Part shown: piece after piece, positions 1-10,129 of the stretch
Numbering within the stretch: position 1 is the stretch's first letter
Layout: every line of letters starts with the position of its first letter
DNA from: Axinella damicornis
Taxonomy: Eukaryota > Porifera > Demospongiae > Axinellida > Axinellidae
Length of the DNA: 64,000 bases
NCBI GenBank assembly: GCA_963931865.1
Contig: OZ007508.1
Span: forward strand, 4,395,206 to 4,459,205
Reading direction: 5' to 3'
Position numbers and translations under genes: made by a program
Notes under the pieces: model-generated
The model's input: the letters and a program-made list of their open reading frames with translations, nothing else
The model's database searches: none
What the model was told of the DNA's origin: nothing

Positions 1-91
1 TCTCCTATTTGAGTCTGTGGTGAGAACACTTCACTTTTGTATATTTCGTTATTTCCTGCATAGACCACACCTAGAGTCACTGTAAAAGCCA

Positions 92-1125
92 ATGATGAAA
101 CTCAAGTGTTCCCGCTTCGGACTCGAATGGGCGAGCGGATGATATTGACACGGAGCAGCTCTCACGGTTACTGTGCTCGCCCAGTCCCGTACCTACAAGT
201 AGTGTTTTCTGTGAGTCTGTTGACAGAGTTGTATATTGAAAAGATGTTCTACTTTGCCTCTGTGAAGCTGCAGTGCTCTGCAGATCTTCCAGAAGGAGGC
301 TGACCCCTCTGTGTACAAGGCCGGCAAAGGGGGTTCAAAGAAGGGCTGTCCCTCTTTGGTACGATCATAATAATTGTTCCTTCTCTGCTTGGTTTGTAGG
401 CATAGTCAACAGAACAAAGTCACCACTTGGAGTCACTTGCTACGGTGAGTTTGAGAACACATGTATACCCTCTCACTCTCAAGTATCCTACTGAGTTTGT
501 GCCCCAGTCTGGCTAAGTTGGTAGCCTCATACCCGGGTCGTCTCACCCCTCTTGCTTGTAGTACTAAGGTGGGTGAAAGCCTGGTAAAACTTATCACATG
601 CAGTGATGTACCTATTGGGTGGATGTGTGGACGAGTGGCAACATTCCTTCTGTACAACAGGTGTGGAGTGGATTTCTGAACTGGAGAGACGTTGCAAAGA
701 TTACCTCATCATTTGTTTCTCCGTGATCCGTGGTTGTGGTCGGTCACTTACTTGCGACTTTTCCAGGAATGTGCTACCCCTGCACATGTCCCCCCAGCAT
801 CCAGTACATCACTGCAATGACGTGTTTTAGCTCTCCTTCCCCCGTGTTTGTACTGCAAGTGCTGTGGTGAGAAGGCCTGGGTACAGGTTACTAAGTAGGT
901 ACCACAACAATGACAAGCAATGTGCGACGATGGTATCTGCACGGGAGAATCCATGCATGATCTGCTAGAGCTCTCTTTCCCACACCAGGCTGTGGTTCCT
1001 CCGTCCACTGAGGGATGTGACAGCCCTCCAGCAGCGGCAGGATGCCATCACCTTCCTGGCCTCCCCCAGGAATGAGGAGGTGGCAGCAACTCTTCACGAC
1101 TGCATCAAACACATCATCAACATAA
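92..1125 (+). pseudogene. MSH5: MSH5 (MutS homolog 5) exon fragments, decayed
   Basis: Three exon-like pieces resemble the core of the meiotic mismatch-repair family protein MSH5, which acts with MSH4 in crossover formation. Exon 274-358 reads ALQIFQKEADPSVYKAG; reaching the expected GLSLFG end needs one extra base near 340, so a 1-nt deletion is likely. Exon 400-444 (tag|GC...G|gtgagt) reads GIVNRTKSPLG and ends one base short for the next junction. Exon 989 to about 1124 follows cacaccag and reads LWFLRPLRDVTALQQRQDA then FLASPRNEEV...CIKHI, matching the MSH5 segment around LWF-RP-RD. Translation is broken between exons and the sequence switches abruptly at about 1125 to an ALDH16A1 intron. 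A related, inverted copy lies at 36.2-36.6 kb. Family identification is from remembered MSH5 sequence; the piece at 92-200 is assigned only through its inverted paralog. Confidence 0.7.
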
Positions 1126-1221
1126 CATTTCACAGCTGGGGCAAGTGAGCAGCCCACAATCATGCCCAGATTGTTTACCAGTATGGAGCGTTTTTAGTGC
1201 CAAAATTGGGACGCCTGTACA

Positions 1222-1462
1222 AATTGTGATGAGGTCGGTCACAAATGTTATGAGGTCGGTCAGAAATATTATGAGGTCGGTCAGCAATCTTATGAAGTCG
1301 GTCAGCAATCTTATGAAGTCGGTCAGGAATCTTATGAGGTCGGGCAGGAATCTTATGAGGTCGGTCAGGAATCTTATGAGGTCGGTCAGGAATCTTATGA
1401 GGTCGGTCAGAAATATTATGGGGTCGGTCGGAATTGTTATGAGGTCGCTCTAAAATGTTTTG
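1222..1462 (+). repeat. 21-bp tandem array, left arm
   Basis: About eleven copies of a 21-bp unit (core GAGGTCGGTCAGAAATCTTAT with variants GGAATC, GCAATC) run head to tail. They form the inner part of the left arm of the foldback element, and the same unit occurs inverted at 2364-2620. Confidence 0.9.
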
Positions 1463-1485
1463 TGGTCGCATAGGAACGATAATGT

Positions 1486-1731
1486 CTATGTGACCTGTTG
1501 ATTTGTTCGAGCAAAGTCAGACCTGCTTCCAGAACTTCGCACTTGTTCGCTGTTGCAAGTGTTGAGCTCAAGCAAAATGCGATGCAGCCTGTCTACATGA
1601 TAAACTAGACAGTCCAGTTTATCTGGATCCCTGGGCTCCTCATAACACGCTACCAGTCGTTGCACCCGCTGCATAGGCTCCAACTTTTTGCTGATGGCTT
1701 CAGGGACCATCAGGTCAAGTGCGCGAGCCAC
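1486..1731 (-). other. Coding-like ORF inside the foldback element
   Basis: An open frame of about 80 codons (ALDLMVPEAISKKLEPMQR..., LVACYEEPRDPDKLDC, LVYHVDRLHRILLELN) lies between the repeat arms. Its composition looks like a real soluble protein segment rather than a shadow frame, but I do not recognise it, and no splice sites or start are convincing. It may be a captured host exon or a remnant of the element's own gene. Confidence 0.3.
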
Positions 1732-1858
1732 ACCCCCGAAATTTAAACCTTACCCCTACCACGCCTTGATTACGCGGAGTTTGCCGTCTGATAACCGCTT
1801 CATAAACTTCCTGTTGTTTGAACTGAGGCCTGAGAGTGTGCTGCGTGTATAAATATAC

Positions 1859-1969
1859 GAAGTGGATATTGGTCCGGCAGGAAGTAGGGCAATGGAGAAG
1901 TCTAGATGCGCGCGCGTTTCCGGTACCTATACCTAAAGTATGTGCTTCCTGCCGGACCAATATCCACGC
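1859..1969. mobile_element. Short palindromic element (GTGGATATTGGTCCGGC family)
   Basis: Termini GTGGATATTGGTCCGGCAGG and its inverted copy ending CCGGACCAATATCCAC flank about 60 bp. A second member is at about 37042-37163, so this is a dispersed family. Target duplication is not clear. Confidence 0.6.
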
Positions 1970-2044
1970 TGTAGTTGCCTGTACGCTGAGATGCGGATCG
2001 CGTAAAATTATCAAGATGCCGAACAACCAAGATGCAGGACAACC

Positions 2045-2133
2045 TAGTCTCGGCCCCAGAACAATCTACCCCAGCGCGGATCGCTGGAAGCGATCCTCGC
2101 TGGGGTTGGTTGGTTGGTCTGGGACCGAGACTA
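2045..2133. mobile_element. Palindromic TAGTCTCG element with 9-bp duplication
   Basis: Starts TAGTCTCGG and ends CCGAGACTA, with an inner inverted repeat (CCCAGCGCGGATCGC / GCGATCCTCGCTGGG). Flanks are aggacaacc and gggacaacc, an 8/9 match, consistent with a 9-bp target duplication. Confidence 0.8.
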
Positions 2134-2363
2134 GGGACAACCAAGATGCGGAACAAGTTAAACAGTAGCACAGCTAATATACTACATCACACAAAAGCAT
2201 TCACAAAAAAAACCCTAAGCGTAAAATGCCGCCTCGCGCTGAGACGGCATTTGCAGGTCTCGTTCCCGGACGCTGATCGCACGAACGGGACAGACGTAGT
2301 TGCGATCCCATGACCGGTCGACCATGGCGCGGCAGGTACTGAGCCACCTCGCAACGACGAATG

Positions 2364-2620
2364 TGTTCGACCGACCTCATACATCACTATAGACCGACCT
2401 CATACATCACTATAGACCGACCTCATACATCACTATAGACCGACCTCATAAGATTCCTGACCGACCTCATAAGATTCCTGACCGACCTCATAATATTTCC
2501 GACCGACCTCGTAAGATTCCTGACCGACCTCATACTATTTCTGACCGACCTCATAACATTTGTGACCGGCCTCATAATATTTTTGAGCGACCTCATAACG
2601 TTCCTGACCGACCTCATCAC
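2364..2620 (-). repeat. 21-bp tandem array, right arm
   Basis: Inverted array of the same 21-bp unit as 1222-1462 (GACCGACCTCATAAGATTCCT and variants), with a few 23-bp units (catacatcactata) at its inner edge. Confidence 0.9.
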
Positions 2621-2736
2621 AATTTGTGTATGGGCGTCCCAATTTTGGCACTAAAAACGCTCCATATACTAGAAGGGCCAGGACAGTCACCACGATGAAG
2701 TTGCCCAGAGGATTGCCAGTATGACAGGTGTGTATA

Positions 2737-2772
2737 TAATATGTGTGTGTGTATGTATGTGTGTGTGTGTGT

Positions 2773-2811
<39 letters not shown>

Positions 2812-2828
2812 TGTGTGTGTGTGTGTGT

Positions 2829-2891
<63 letters not shown>
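2737..2891 (+). repeat. (GT)n microsatellite
   Basis: Almost pure TG dinucleotide with rare TA interruptions. It occupies the intron between two ALDH16A1 exons; the right-hand copy carries a short CA run in the same intron at 62492-62525. Confidence 0.97.
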
Positions 2892-2892
<1 letters not shown>

Positions 2893-3309
2893 TAGTAGAT
2901 GGTATACTAGGGTACCTTGTATTGCCATATGACCTACAGGTCAACACACATAACCTGCAAGTCCTATAGTGATCATGATTACATTTGTCCTGTAGGTCGT
3001 GACATTGAGGAGTGCAAGAGGGAGGTGGATTTGTCCATTCAGAGACTGTTCTACTGGGGGGCCTACGCTGACAAGTACGGGGGACAATTGCAGGTGAGGT
3101 CATGTGACGATCTTGTGAATTTACTAATAGAATTTTCTTATGAATATCAACAATGCCCTGGCCCCTCCCCTCACACTCCCTCCCCTCCCCCTCCTACTGC
3201 CTCCCCTCCTCCTCCTACTGCCTCCAACTTGATGAGCTATCTGCAATTAGACTTTGCTGCTACATTCAGCTGTCACCACATTCCAGGATCCCGCTCCCTA
3301 GACTAGTGC

Positions 3310-4054
3310 CCAGCCATTCACACATGCCCCCGCGGAGAAGGTCTGGTGGTTTCAGTGAGATTTCTTGTCACTGAACACCTTTCCCATCTGGGATTTGAGA
3401 TCGCCAATGAAATCGAAGAGCGTGCATGTAATTTACTACTGGGTTATGTCACCGATCAATCGAGGAGTCAAAGTTGAAACAGCTCGTAATGAGGACTTAC
3501 TTCGCTGGTGGTTGATGACACCCCTTCGTAGCTTCTAAGAACCTTTCAACCATCTCCAACTTCGAAAACAGCAGTTTACGGCAATACCGGAATAACGAAG
3601 AAGTCTACTGCCCTTTCGTTTGCAGCCGATGTTTCGGGGGTTAGTAGACCTTGCTGACTGCTTGAAGGTAGGGCTACATGACAAATAGTACAGAAAGGAG
3701 CGTTTATCTTCAAATTTCTCTACTAAATTGCACTCTTAGCACAATAAACGCTTCAAGTACACCTACGCTGGACATCATCCTGTACATCGCAACAATCACT
3801 GCATTTACAATGCTAGCACGTGGTTATACAATACGCATACCCGGTATGCCATTTATTGGCCGAGAGAATTTACCAATACCGATACTCCCCAGGAAGGTGA
3901 TTATCGGCCCGATACCAATAACCGATTTGAGTATCGGTGCATCACTAAGTTCTGCCGTGCTTGAGAGGAGCAGTGCAGCAATACAGTGGGGCCACGTTGT
4001 TGAGCTGCTGATGACCCACGAAGCATTTGTATGCATGATCCCTTGCAGTGGGAT

Positions 4055-4092
<38 letters not shown>

Positions 4093-4200
4093 GAAAGAAA
4101 TGTGGTAAGAGGTTGGTTAGAAGGTACGTTTACCTTGCTCAAAATTAATGTCAAGGTGAATTTCATTTATGCTTGAATTTCCTGTTGTTTCGTGGCTATG
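3310..4200. other. Non-coding stretch with poly-G tract
   Basis: No supportable gene. 3390-3650 is unique sequence in the decayed ALDH16A1 intron. 3820-3960 contains internally repeated ATACCGATACTC/GAGTATCGGT motifs suggestive of an old DNA transposon. A homopolymer of about 34 G lies at 4056-4089. Confidence 0.5.
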
Positions 4201-4324
4201 TCGATTGGAGCATGTGCCTCCCCCACCACACCCCTCACAGGAGACTACACTTTATGGCTGCACAGTTTGTATCAACGAGCCAGTGGGTGCAAATGAGGAG
4301 TGTGCATGTATTAGCAACTAAACA

Positions 4325-5310
4325 TTTTGTTATACTCCTGGTAGGGGAAAAATTTGTGCCCGTCATGATTGCTAACATGACCTGTCCACAATGTTGGTGC
4401 TGAAACTGATAGAGAACATGCAAGTGCTTTGTCGTGCATTCAGTTACTATTGCTCGAGTGTTCACTTCGACTTTCGTTGGCAGTACAGCTCTTGGGAAAG
4501 ATTCTGACCACACGGTTGTGATCGCTATCATTCATTGATGCTTACATGCCAAAACTTACCGTGCTGGTGCATAGAAAAAATCCCATAGAAAACTAATATC
4601 TCGTGGAGGGTGTTTACCTGTGGTACAACTACTAGTCTCGTTCCAAGACAATCTGTCATAATCGTTCCCAGGCCGCTTGAAGTAGGCCTGGGAATGAGGA
4701 TATTTCTTTTAAGCCATGTCATGGAGCAGCAGTGTCCGAGTTTGCTGGAGGTTGAATCATGTGCATGAAGAGTTTCTTGATCCAGGGAAGACTACCTCAG
4801 ACTGTTTGCATGGGATGACCCAGTTGCCGCGTGGCCTGGGAACGAGGCTACTGTTTGCTATGAACTTGGTGTAGATTCTGCAGGAGAACTTACCAAAGGA
4901 TAACTATTCCTCAGCCAAATGAAGTTGGGTAAGAAGTTAAGAATGCAGCTTTTCTGTCAGCAAAAGCACATCATGCGTTCAAGCCATCCCAAACATTGAC
5001 AAGAATTTACAACAAAGAACTAGCAAATTGCAGCTGTGCTCCGTCGACTAATGAGTAACCGACTCCATATACTGATTTGTATTGCTTGCCTCTGTGTGTG
5101 CATTTGACTTTGCGGTTGCTTATCCTTTGTGTTCAGAGTCCCCTCCCTGCACATCACCCTCATAAATAATTGCTGAGGTTGGAAAGTCTGATCATGTGTT
5201 AATTGGAACGAACTGAATACTTTGCTTGGTATATTATCTATGCTTGCGCTTCCAGCGAGTTGTAACTGGTTGCAACGGCTGCTACCAGGAGTGCAGTTGC
5301 CCCTCAAATA
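4325..5310. mobile_element. Unclassified insertion in the ALDH16A1 intron
   Basis: Intron sequence that is continuous in the right copy (around 61360-61430) is interrupted here by about 1 kb. The right edge (ACCAGGAGTGCAGTTGCCCC) matches an inverted piece at about 25245-25320 upstream of NLR-C, so it is a dispersed repeat. A TAGTCTCG-type palindrome lies near 4632-4700. No coding potential or clear target duplication was seen. Confidence 0.4.
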
Positions 5311-5351
5311 CAATAGAAGTAAAGAGCTTCTCAGCTTCCATCCATTCTAAC

Positions 5352-5967
5352 CAGGCCCGTAGGCAGGATTTGTAGGAAGGGGGTTCGGTGCGGGCACTGC
5401 CGAAGGCATTGCACAGAGGCGCGAAGCGCCGATCAGTCAGCGCGAAGCGCGCAAAAAATGTTTCACTGCCAAAGACAGTGAACTGAGCCGCGAAGTGGCG
5501 ATCAGTTCGCGCGAAGCGCGGAAAAAAAATTTCGCGGTCGTTTTTCAGTCACCTGGATGAGCTCTCGTAGCACTTTCACCGCTTTGCACTGCACTACCAC
5601 TGCTTCTGGTTTGCTTCACCTCTTCACTTTCACTAGAAGAGTTGTCACTAGGATTAGGGCTGGACGCGCGGAAGAATTTGAGGATAGTGGGAGTATCAGC
5701 AGCATCTTGCTTTCTCTTCGCCATAATATTATATTTGCTCGCTTGAGTTAATCTTCGCTTCCCAGGCCAGACGATCGCAGTGTGGGAACGAGACATCCCA
5801 GCCCCGCCTAGGTACATGACGTCGATCGCATGTTGAACCTGCCGGCGTCCTGGCCGTAGCGTTGACACATAGTACAGCGAAGGTTAGTTTAGTTTTGTCG
5901 TGATAACGAAGCATAAATTTTAGGGGGTTCGATCGAACCCCTCGAACCCCCCCTGGCTACGGGCCTG
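5352..5967. mobile_element. DNA transposon with CAGGCCCGTAG termini
   Basis: Inverted ends CAGGCCCGTAGGCAGG and CCTGGCTACGGGCCTG flank 616 bp, with CTAAC directly repeated at 5347-5351 and 5968-5972 (candidate 5-bp target duplication). Host sequence on both sides aligns to one continuous ALDH16A1 intron. GC-rich subterminal direct repeats (GCGCGAAGCGC) occur at 5410-5520. Superfamily is uncertain: the ends resemble hAT-like elements but a 5-bp duplication does not. Confidence 0.75.
5545..5868 (-). CDS. Transposon-encoded N-terminal fragment
   Basis: A 107-codon frame within the 5352-5967 element. The internal start MAKRKQDAADTPTILKFF followed by a Ser/Glu-rich stretch resembles the N-termini of hAT/ZMYM-type transposon proteins, where a Lys/Arg-rich start and an ILxFF motif precede zinc-finger and DDE domains. 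Neither domain is present, so it is a leftover first exon of a non-autonomous copy. Confidence 0.45.
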   Translation of the reverse strand: MSTLRPGRRQVQHAIDVMYLGGAGMSRSHTAIVWPGKRRLTQASKYNIMAKRKQDAADTPTILKFFRASSPNPSDNSSSESEEVKQTRSSGSAVQSGESATRAHPGD

Positions 5968-6339
5968 CTAACCTTCCCATTGTACGGCAACTGGGGACAC
6001 AGAGAAAATGCACAGATCCAGGCCTCATTGAAATTCGAAATTGGTTCCATACCAGTGAAGTGAATCATTCCCAGGTTATGTAGTTCGCTACAGACCAGAA
6101 GAATGCAGTGACCTCCGGCATGCTATCCCTCCCTCCCTCCTCAGGGTGAAGAGTTTCTCTACCATGCTACTGAGGTGAAGAATTAACATCTGGTTGCCCA
6201 TGGGAGAAGTCTTTGCACACCACACCTGGACAGACAGTTTGTATTTTGTTCATCTGTTTGTGATAATCAATATTACAATTTTCGGCAAGAGATCAAACTC
6301 AGCAGGGTTTCTTTTTTTTGGGAGGGGGGGCATTCGCCC

Positions 6340-6905
6340 CCCCCTTGAATCTTTACTGCCCCCCCCTTAAGGTTACGGGATACTCGTGCGCGCGCCGTCC
6401 GAAATGTATAGGGAAATGCATACTTAAGCTCGCTAACCAAAAATCTCGAGTACGAAGAGCGTGAGCAACTTCATTCTGGCGGTGGAGGTGCGCTGTCACA
6501 AGGTGCAGGGCATGACGGAAGCTTTTTTTGATAGCATAATCCTTGGCAAACTTATCTGCTGTCTCGCTCGAGAAAAGCGGTAAATACGGCTTTTTGGTGA
6601 ACTGAACTGCTCGTTTTTGCACGGCTATACAGCGTATCCGTAAAAGCTTCCGTCATGCCCTGCATCTTGTGACAGCGCACCTCCACCGCCAGAATCAAGT
6701 TGCTCACGCTCTTCGTACTCGAGATTTTTGGTTAGCGAGCTTAAGTATGCATTTCCCTATACATTTCGGACAGCGCGCGCACGAGTATCCCGTAACCTTA
6801 AATGATACCCAAGAAGTATTATGTATGCAAAGCTATTCATGCCCCCCCCCCCCCCCCCCCCCTTACCTCGCCGCGCTACGATTCCGCCCCCCCTTGAACG
6901 ATTTT
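6340..6905. mobile_element. Long hairpin (foldback) element
   Basis: About 160 bp at 6364-6525 (from AAGGTTACGGGATACTCG to TGACGGAAGC) recurs inverted at 6642-6802 with near-perfect identity, separated by about 115 bp. Outer edges are CCCCCCCTTGAA runs, with a C homopolymer at 6842-6862. It lies between the ALDH16A1 remnant and the 3' end of NLR-A. The transcript would form a very long stable hairpin. Confidence 0.8.
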
Positions 6906-7035
6906 CTAAAAGAAACACTGCATACATAGCATATTATGTTAGCACAAATTACATCAACATGCATGCATAATATGCACAATTAGTACAAAAAAAGTTGCTA
7001 GCACTTACTAAGAGATGCATCTTGAAATTTACGCA

Positions 7036-10017
7036 TCATCGCCACCAGTTAATTCTGTGGTCACTAGTTTCAGACTTGTACTTCTCTGACAGCTGCAGCT
7101 CCCTCAATGTCTTCTTGTACTTGACACCGTTCATGAGTTGGTGAACCGACTGAGTCGTCACTCAACCATAGCCATGTTAGTGACGTGTTGTGCTGTAACA
7201 TGTCCGACATTGAGGAGGCTCCCTCGACACCAATGGGGTTACGGTTTAGGTTCAGATGTTGCAGAGTTGAGTTCTTGCAGAGTGCAGCCGCCAGTTCACC
7301 AGCATACTGTCCACTGATGTGGCAGTCTTTTAACCACAAGTGTGTCAGTGATTTGTTCTCTGCTAACATTGTGGCTACTGCAGTCACTCCGTCCACCTGC
7401 TCTCCAATGGGGTTACCACTCAAGTGCAGTTCTCTGAGTGTAGTGTTCTTGCCGAGTGCTGTTGCCAGTTCCACTGCACCTTCACTGCTGATGTGGCAGT
7501 CTCGTAACCTCAATGATGTTAGTGTGCACTTTGAGTGTTCTCTCAGTAGTGATGACAAGTGTAGTGTATTTGCTGTGCTAAAGTGGGAGTCTGAAATGTC
7601 CAGTGTTCTCAGAGAATTGTTGTGACTGAGTCCAGTGATAACGCTGGCTACACTCTCTGAGGACAAGTTGTTCTGGCTAATGTTAAGCCATCCAAGTGAG
7701 TGAGTGGACTGAAGCAGTTCTGACAATGCCTCACAATTGATCTGGTCCCCCAATCCCAGTGTCGTACAGCCACAGTTGTTTCACTCCACTGCCACAGAGT
7801 GACTTGATCACCTCCACAGCACCACCACTTCCTATCGGGTTGTTAACGAGCCAAAGCACCTCCAACCTTGCCATTGATGGTACTACCTTGGCCAGCAGGT
7901 CATACGCACTCCCATCCAGTTTGTTACCACTCAGGTCTAGCACTCTCATGCCCTGTAGGATGCGTGGTGGGATGCTCACAAATGATTGCATGTGTTTGGA
8001 GGTGATGTCATTGTAACTGAAGTCGGCACGTGAGATGTAGCCCTCACATCCAGTTCCCCCAGGGGTAGAGCATCCCTGACATAACAGCTCAAATATCTCA
8101 TCATCAATGGAAGAGGCATCAAAGTTCAGTCTCCAGGGGCAGTTGGAATGAGAGATGACATGTCCTATCACGTAGTAATCCAGGGGAGTCCTGGAGTAGT
8201 GTGACCTGATAACCATTTCATCTGAACCCAGAGTTCTGGTAGTCACTGAAGTGTCTTTACACTCAAACAGCCAATGAAGTAAAGTCAGACTATCATCACG
8301 ATCCTTCCTCAGCTTCCAGCTGATGATTACTGGAGGTACATTTGCCAACTTTGTGAGTCCGGCGACAAATCTCAGAGTCATTTTGAAGTGGCTACTATCA
8401 AGATGATCTTGAGTTAGTTTCATTTGCTTGTTTGTGGGGAGTTGTGAGATATGAATGGCAGATAAAAATTCCGGAAGTGTTAGGTGGGTGAAGTGAAAGG
8501 ATGCTTCATCTTGTGTGTGGACCTCCTGCATTAGACCGAGTGGTGAGAATCCAGGGGGAAGGTGTGCGCCAGAGAAAACCAGCTGTTGCCTATTCAGTAT
8601 TCCCTCATAGGCCATTCTGCACAGGTCCAGGAATTGCTTGTACACATCTGGTGGGAGGTTACTGAAGCTAGTCACCTTCAACTGCTGTTTGCGGTACAGT
8701 GGGTGTGTTGAGAGGTATCCCACTAGGGTCTTGAGGGTGAAGGTGGTGAACAGCTCTGTCATAGTGGTGGGAGGGGGTGATTCAGTGAGCTGGCTCCAGA
8801 TGAACACTTCTGCTGATGTCTTTGCATTGAAGGGAGTGTACATGGCTGCTCTGATGGCAGGAGTAGATGAGAGGTAGTCCCTGTACTTGGTAGGGAGTGA
8901 TGGATCTGCTTCTACTTCCGCTTTGCTGAGGTACTGTTCTACCGATGGCAGGAGTTTATCCAGAATTGGGACTTCATCCACAGCCTTCCATTTCTCGGCA
9001 GTTGATGGAGAACCAAGACCACGTGCAGATGTGAAAGATGTTAGGCCTGTCTTACGGGTGTAGCTCTCTCCCTGGAGCTTTATCTGGTAACCAGAGGTAG
9101 AATATGTGTGCATGGGATCTCCATACTGCTGACCCTCTGATGGAAATATAGTTGAGAGTTCCTGTACTGGCAACTGAAAGAGGGGCTTTTCTATAAGTTT
9201 TGTGAATGTGCTGGTTGTGACAGGCTCACTTGTGCCTTGTGCTTTGTGAAACTTCTCAGCTGGCATTGGAGGACTGATACTTACTGTAGGTTGTTCAGAG
9301 GTGTCCTGCTCTGTCAGGTAGCCACTGATGGGAGTGGGATAGCAGTCTTGTCCATCAATCATAACAGTTTCAATCTTGTGTTCAATGAAGAAGTCACTGG
9401 CAGTATTTCCCATAGCTTCCTGTAAGATCTTCACGAATGGTGCTGGTAGGAACCATGTGATTACGATGCTTCCTGTCTCAATCTTTTTTAGCCGAAGGGC
9501 AAAGTCAGGCAGGAAAAATTTGTGAGTGATGACTCCCTTTAAGGTCTCAAGATCTTCCAGGGTACACCTATCCCAGTCATGCTTCATCTTGACAACGAAA
9601 TTTCGGAGATCAGACTTGGGGGGAGTTTCTCCTAGCACTGGCCAACAGTCAATGAAGTCACAGAGCCTGGTGGCCTTCCGGAAGCTCTGGAGATCATGTA
9701 CATAGGACTCCATCTTGTGCTTGAGGTCTTCACTTCCAAACTTGCCTACAACGTGCTCCAAAAGGTTGAAGTTCAGGAAGTTCCAGTAGCCACATAGCTT
9801 ACCCCAGAGGTTGTGAAAGGTTGTCCCAGGTTCGAAAAGGTTATTAATGAATTCCCCGTGCTCTTTACTTCGAGATAGATCGAGTGCCATTAGGTAAGCA
9901 TGAAAACGATTGGCTTCAATGCCTTTGTCTGCTAGTGTTTCGTATGTGCAGTACACCAGATCAGAGAAACGGCTTTCAAACTGCTTCACATGTTGCCTGA
10001 CTGACTGCTTGTCCAGG
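7036..10017 (-). pseudogene. NLR-A terminal exon: NACHT-less, LRR frameshifted
   Basis: Minus-strand homolog of the NLR-F terminal exon. The frame 9989-7731 encodes the unnamed helical N-terminal domain (ESRFSDLVYCTYETLADKG; FLNFNLLEHVVGKFGSEDLK; RLCDFIDCWP), a linker of about 110 residues replacing the NACHT core (no GxxxxGKT), the post-NACHT helical region (YRDYLSSTPAIRAAMYTP; WSQLTESPPPTTMTELF) and LRRs. A 4-nt insertion at about 7741 (GGACCAGAT-caat-TGTGAG) shifts the frame; LRRs continue in another frame to about 7150, where an 11-nt deletion breaks them again. The ancestral stop would be at 7036-7038. Relative to F, 11 nt including the splice-acceptor AG are deleted near 10017. It is most likely a pseudogene, although a truncated product ending after the first LRRs is conceivable through another acceptor. 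Confidence 0.85.
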
Positions 10018-10129
10018 GGACGTAGCAGGTGGGGTCAGACAGTGACTAGAATGTCAGTTGCACACTGTTACCACTCAGCAGCTGTTAGTCACATTTCATA
10101 CAATGTATATTAGCCTAGAGACGAGCAGT

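Larger units (their letters stand above)
1184..2664. mobile_element. Foldback element with minisatellite arms
   Basis: The two ends are inverted copies: TGGAGCGTTTTTAGTGCC at 1184 and its reverse complement ending at 2664, both preceded or followed by TA, so a TA target duplication (1182-1183, 2665-2666) is the best fit. About 35 bp of unique terminal repeat is followed on both sides by arrays of a 21-bp unit in opposite orientation. The element sits inside the ALDH16A1 WGKRAAHN exon: flanking bases align to the uninterrupted exon at 62.54-62.64 kb. TA duplication suggests a Tc1/mariner-type non-autonomous element, but no transposase is visible. Two smaller palindromes are nested inside. Confidence 0.75.
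1126..6225 (+). pseudogene. ALDH16A1: ALDH16A1 3'-half pseudogene, left copy
   Basis: This is a decayed plus-strand copy of the ALDH16A1 C-terminal half whose well-preserved counterpart is at 61.0-63.5 kb minus. Exon pieces: 1136-1181 plus 2667-2727 (WGK, then an in-frame TGA where the right copy has Arg; the exon is split by a 1.48-kb element); 2996-3093 (acceptor tgtag, donor gtgagg; [20 protein letters not shown]..., open); 4241 to about 4288 ([16 protein letters not shown], then cut by a deletion that joins it to a downstream intron); 6145 to about 6225 ([13 protein letters not shown] then TAA, from a 4-nt insertion just before the IWLPMG motif). Several exons are missing. It cannot encode a working protein. 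ALDH16A1 is the large, double-domain aldehyde dehydrogenase-like family. Confidence 0.85.

Noticed and set aside
2721..2969. Cys/Val- and His/Thr-rich ORFs over GT/CA arrays (also 49806-50030 and 62527-62811)
   Set aside because: Simple-sequence artefacts of dinucleotide microsatellites.
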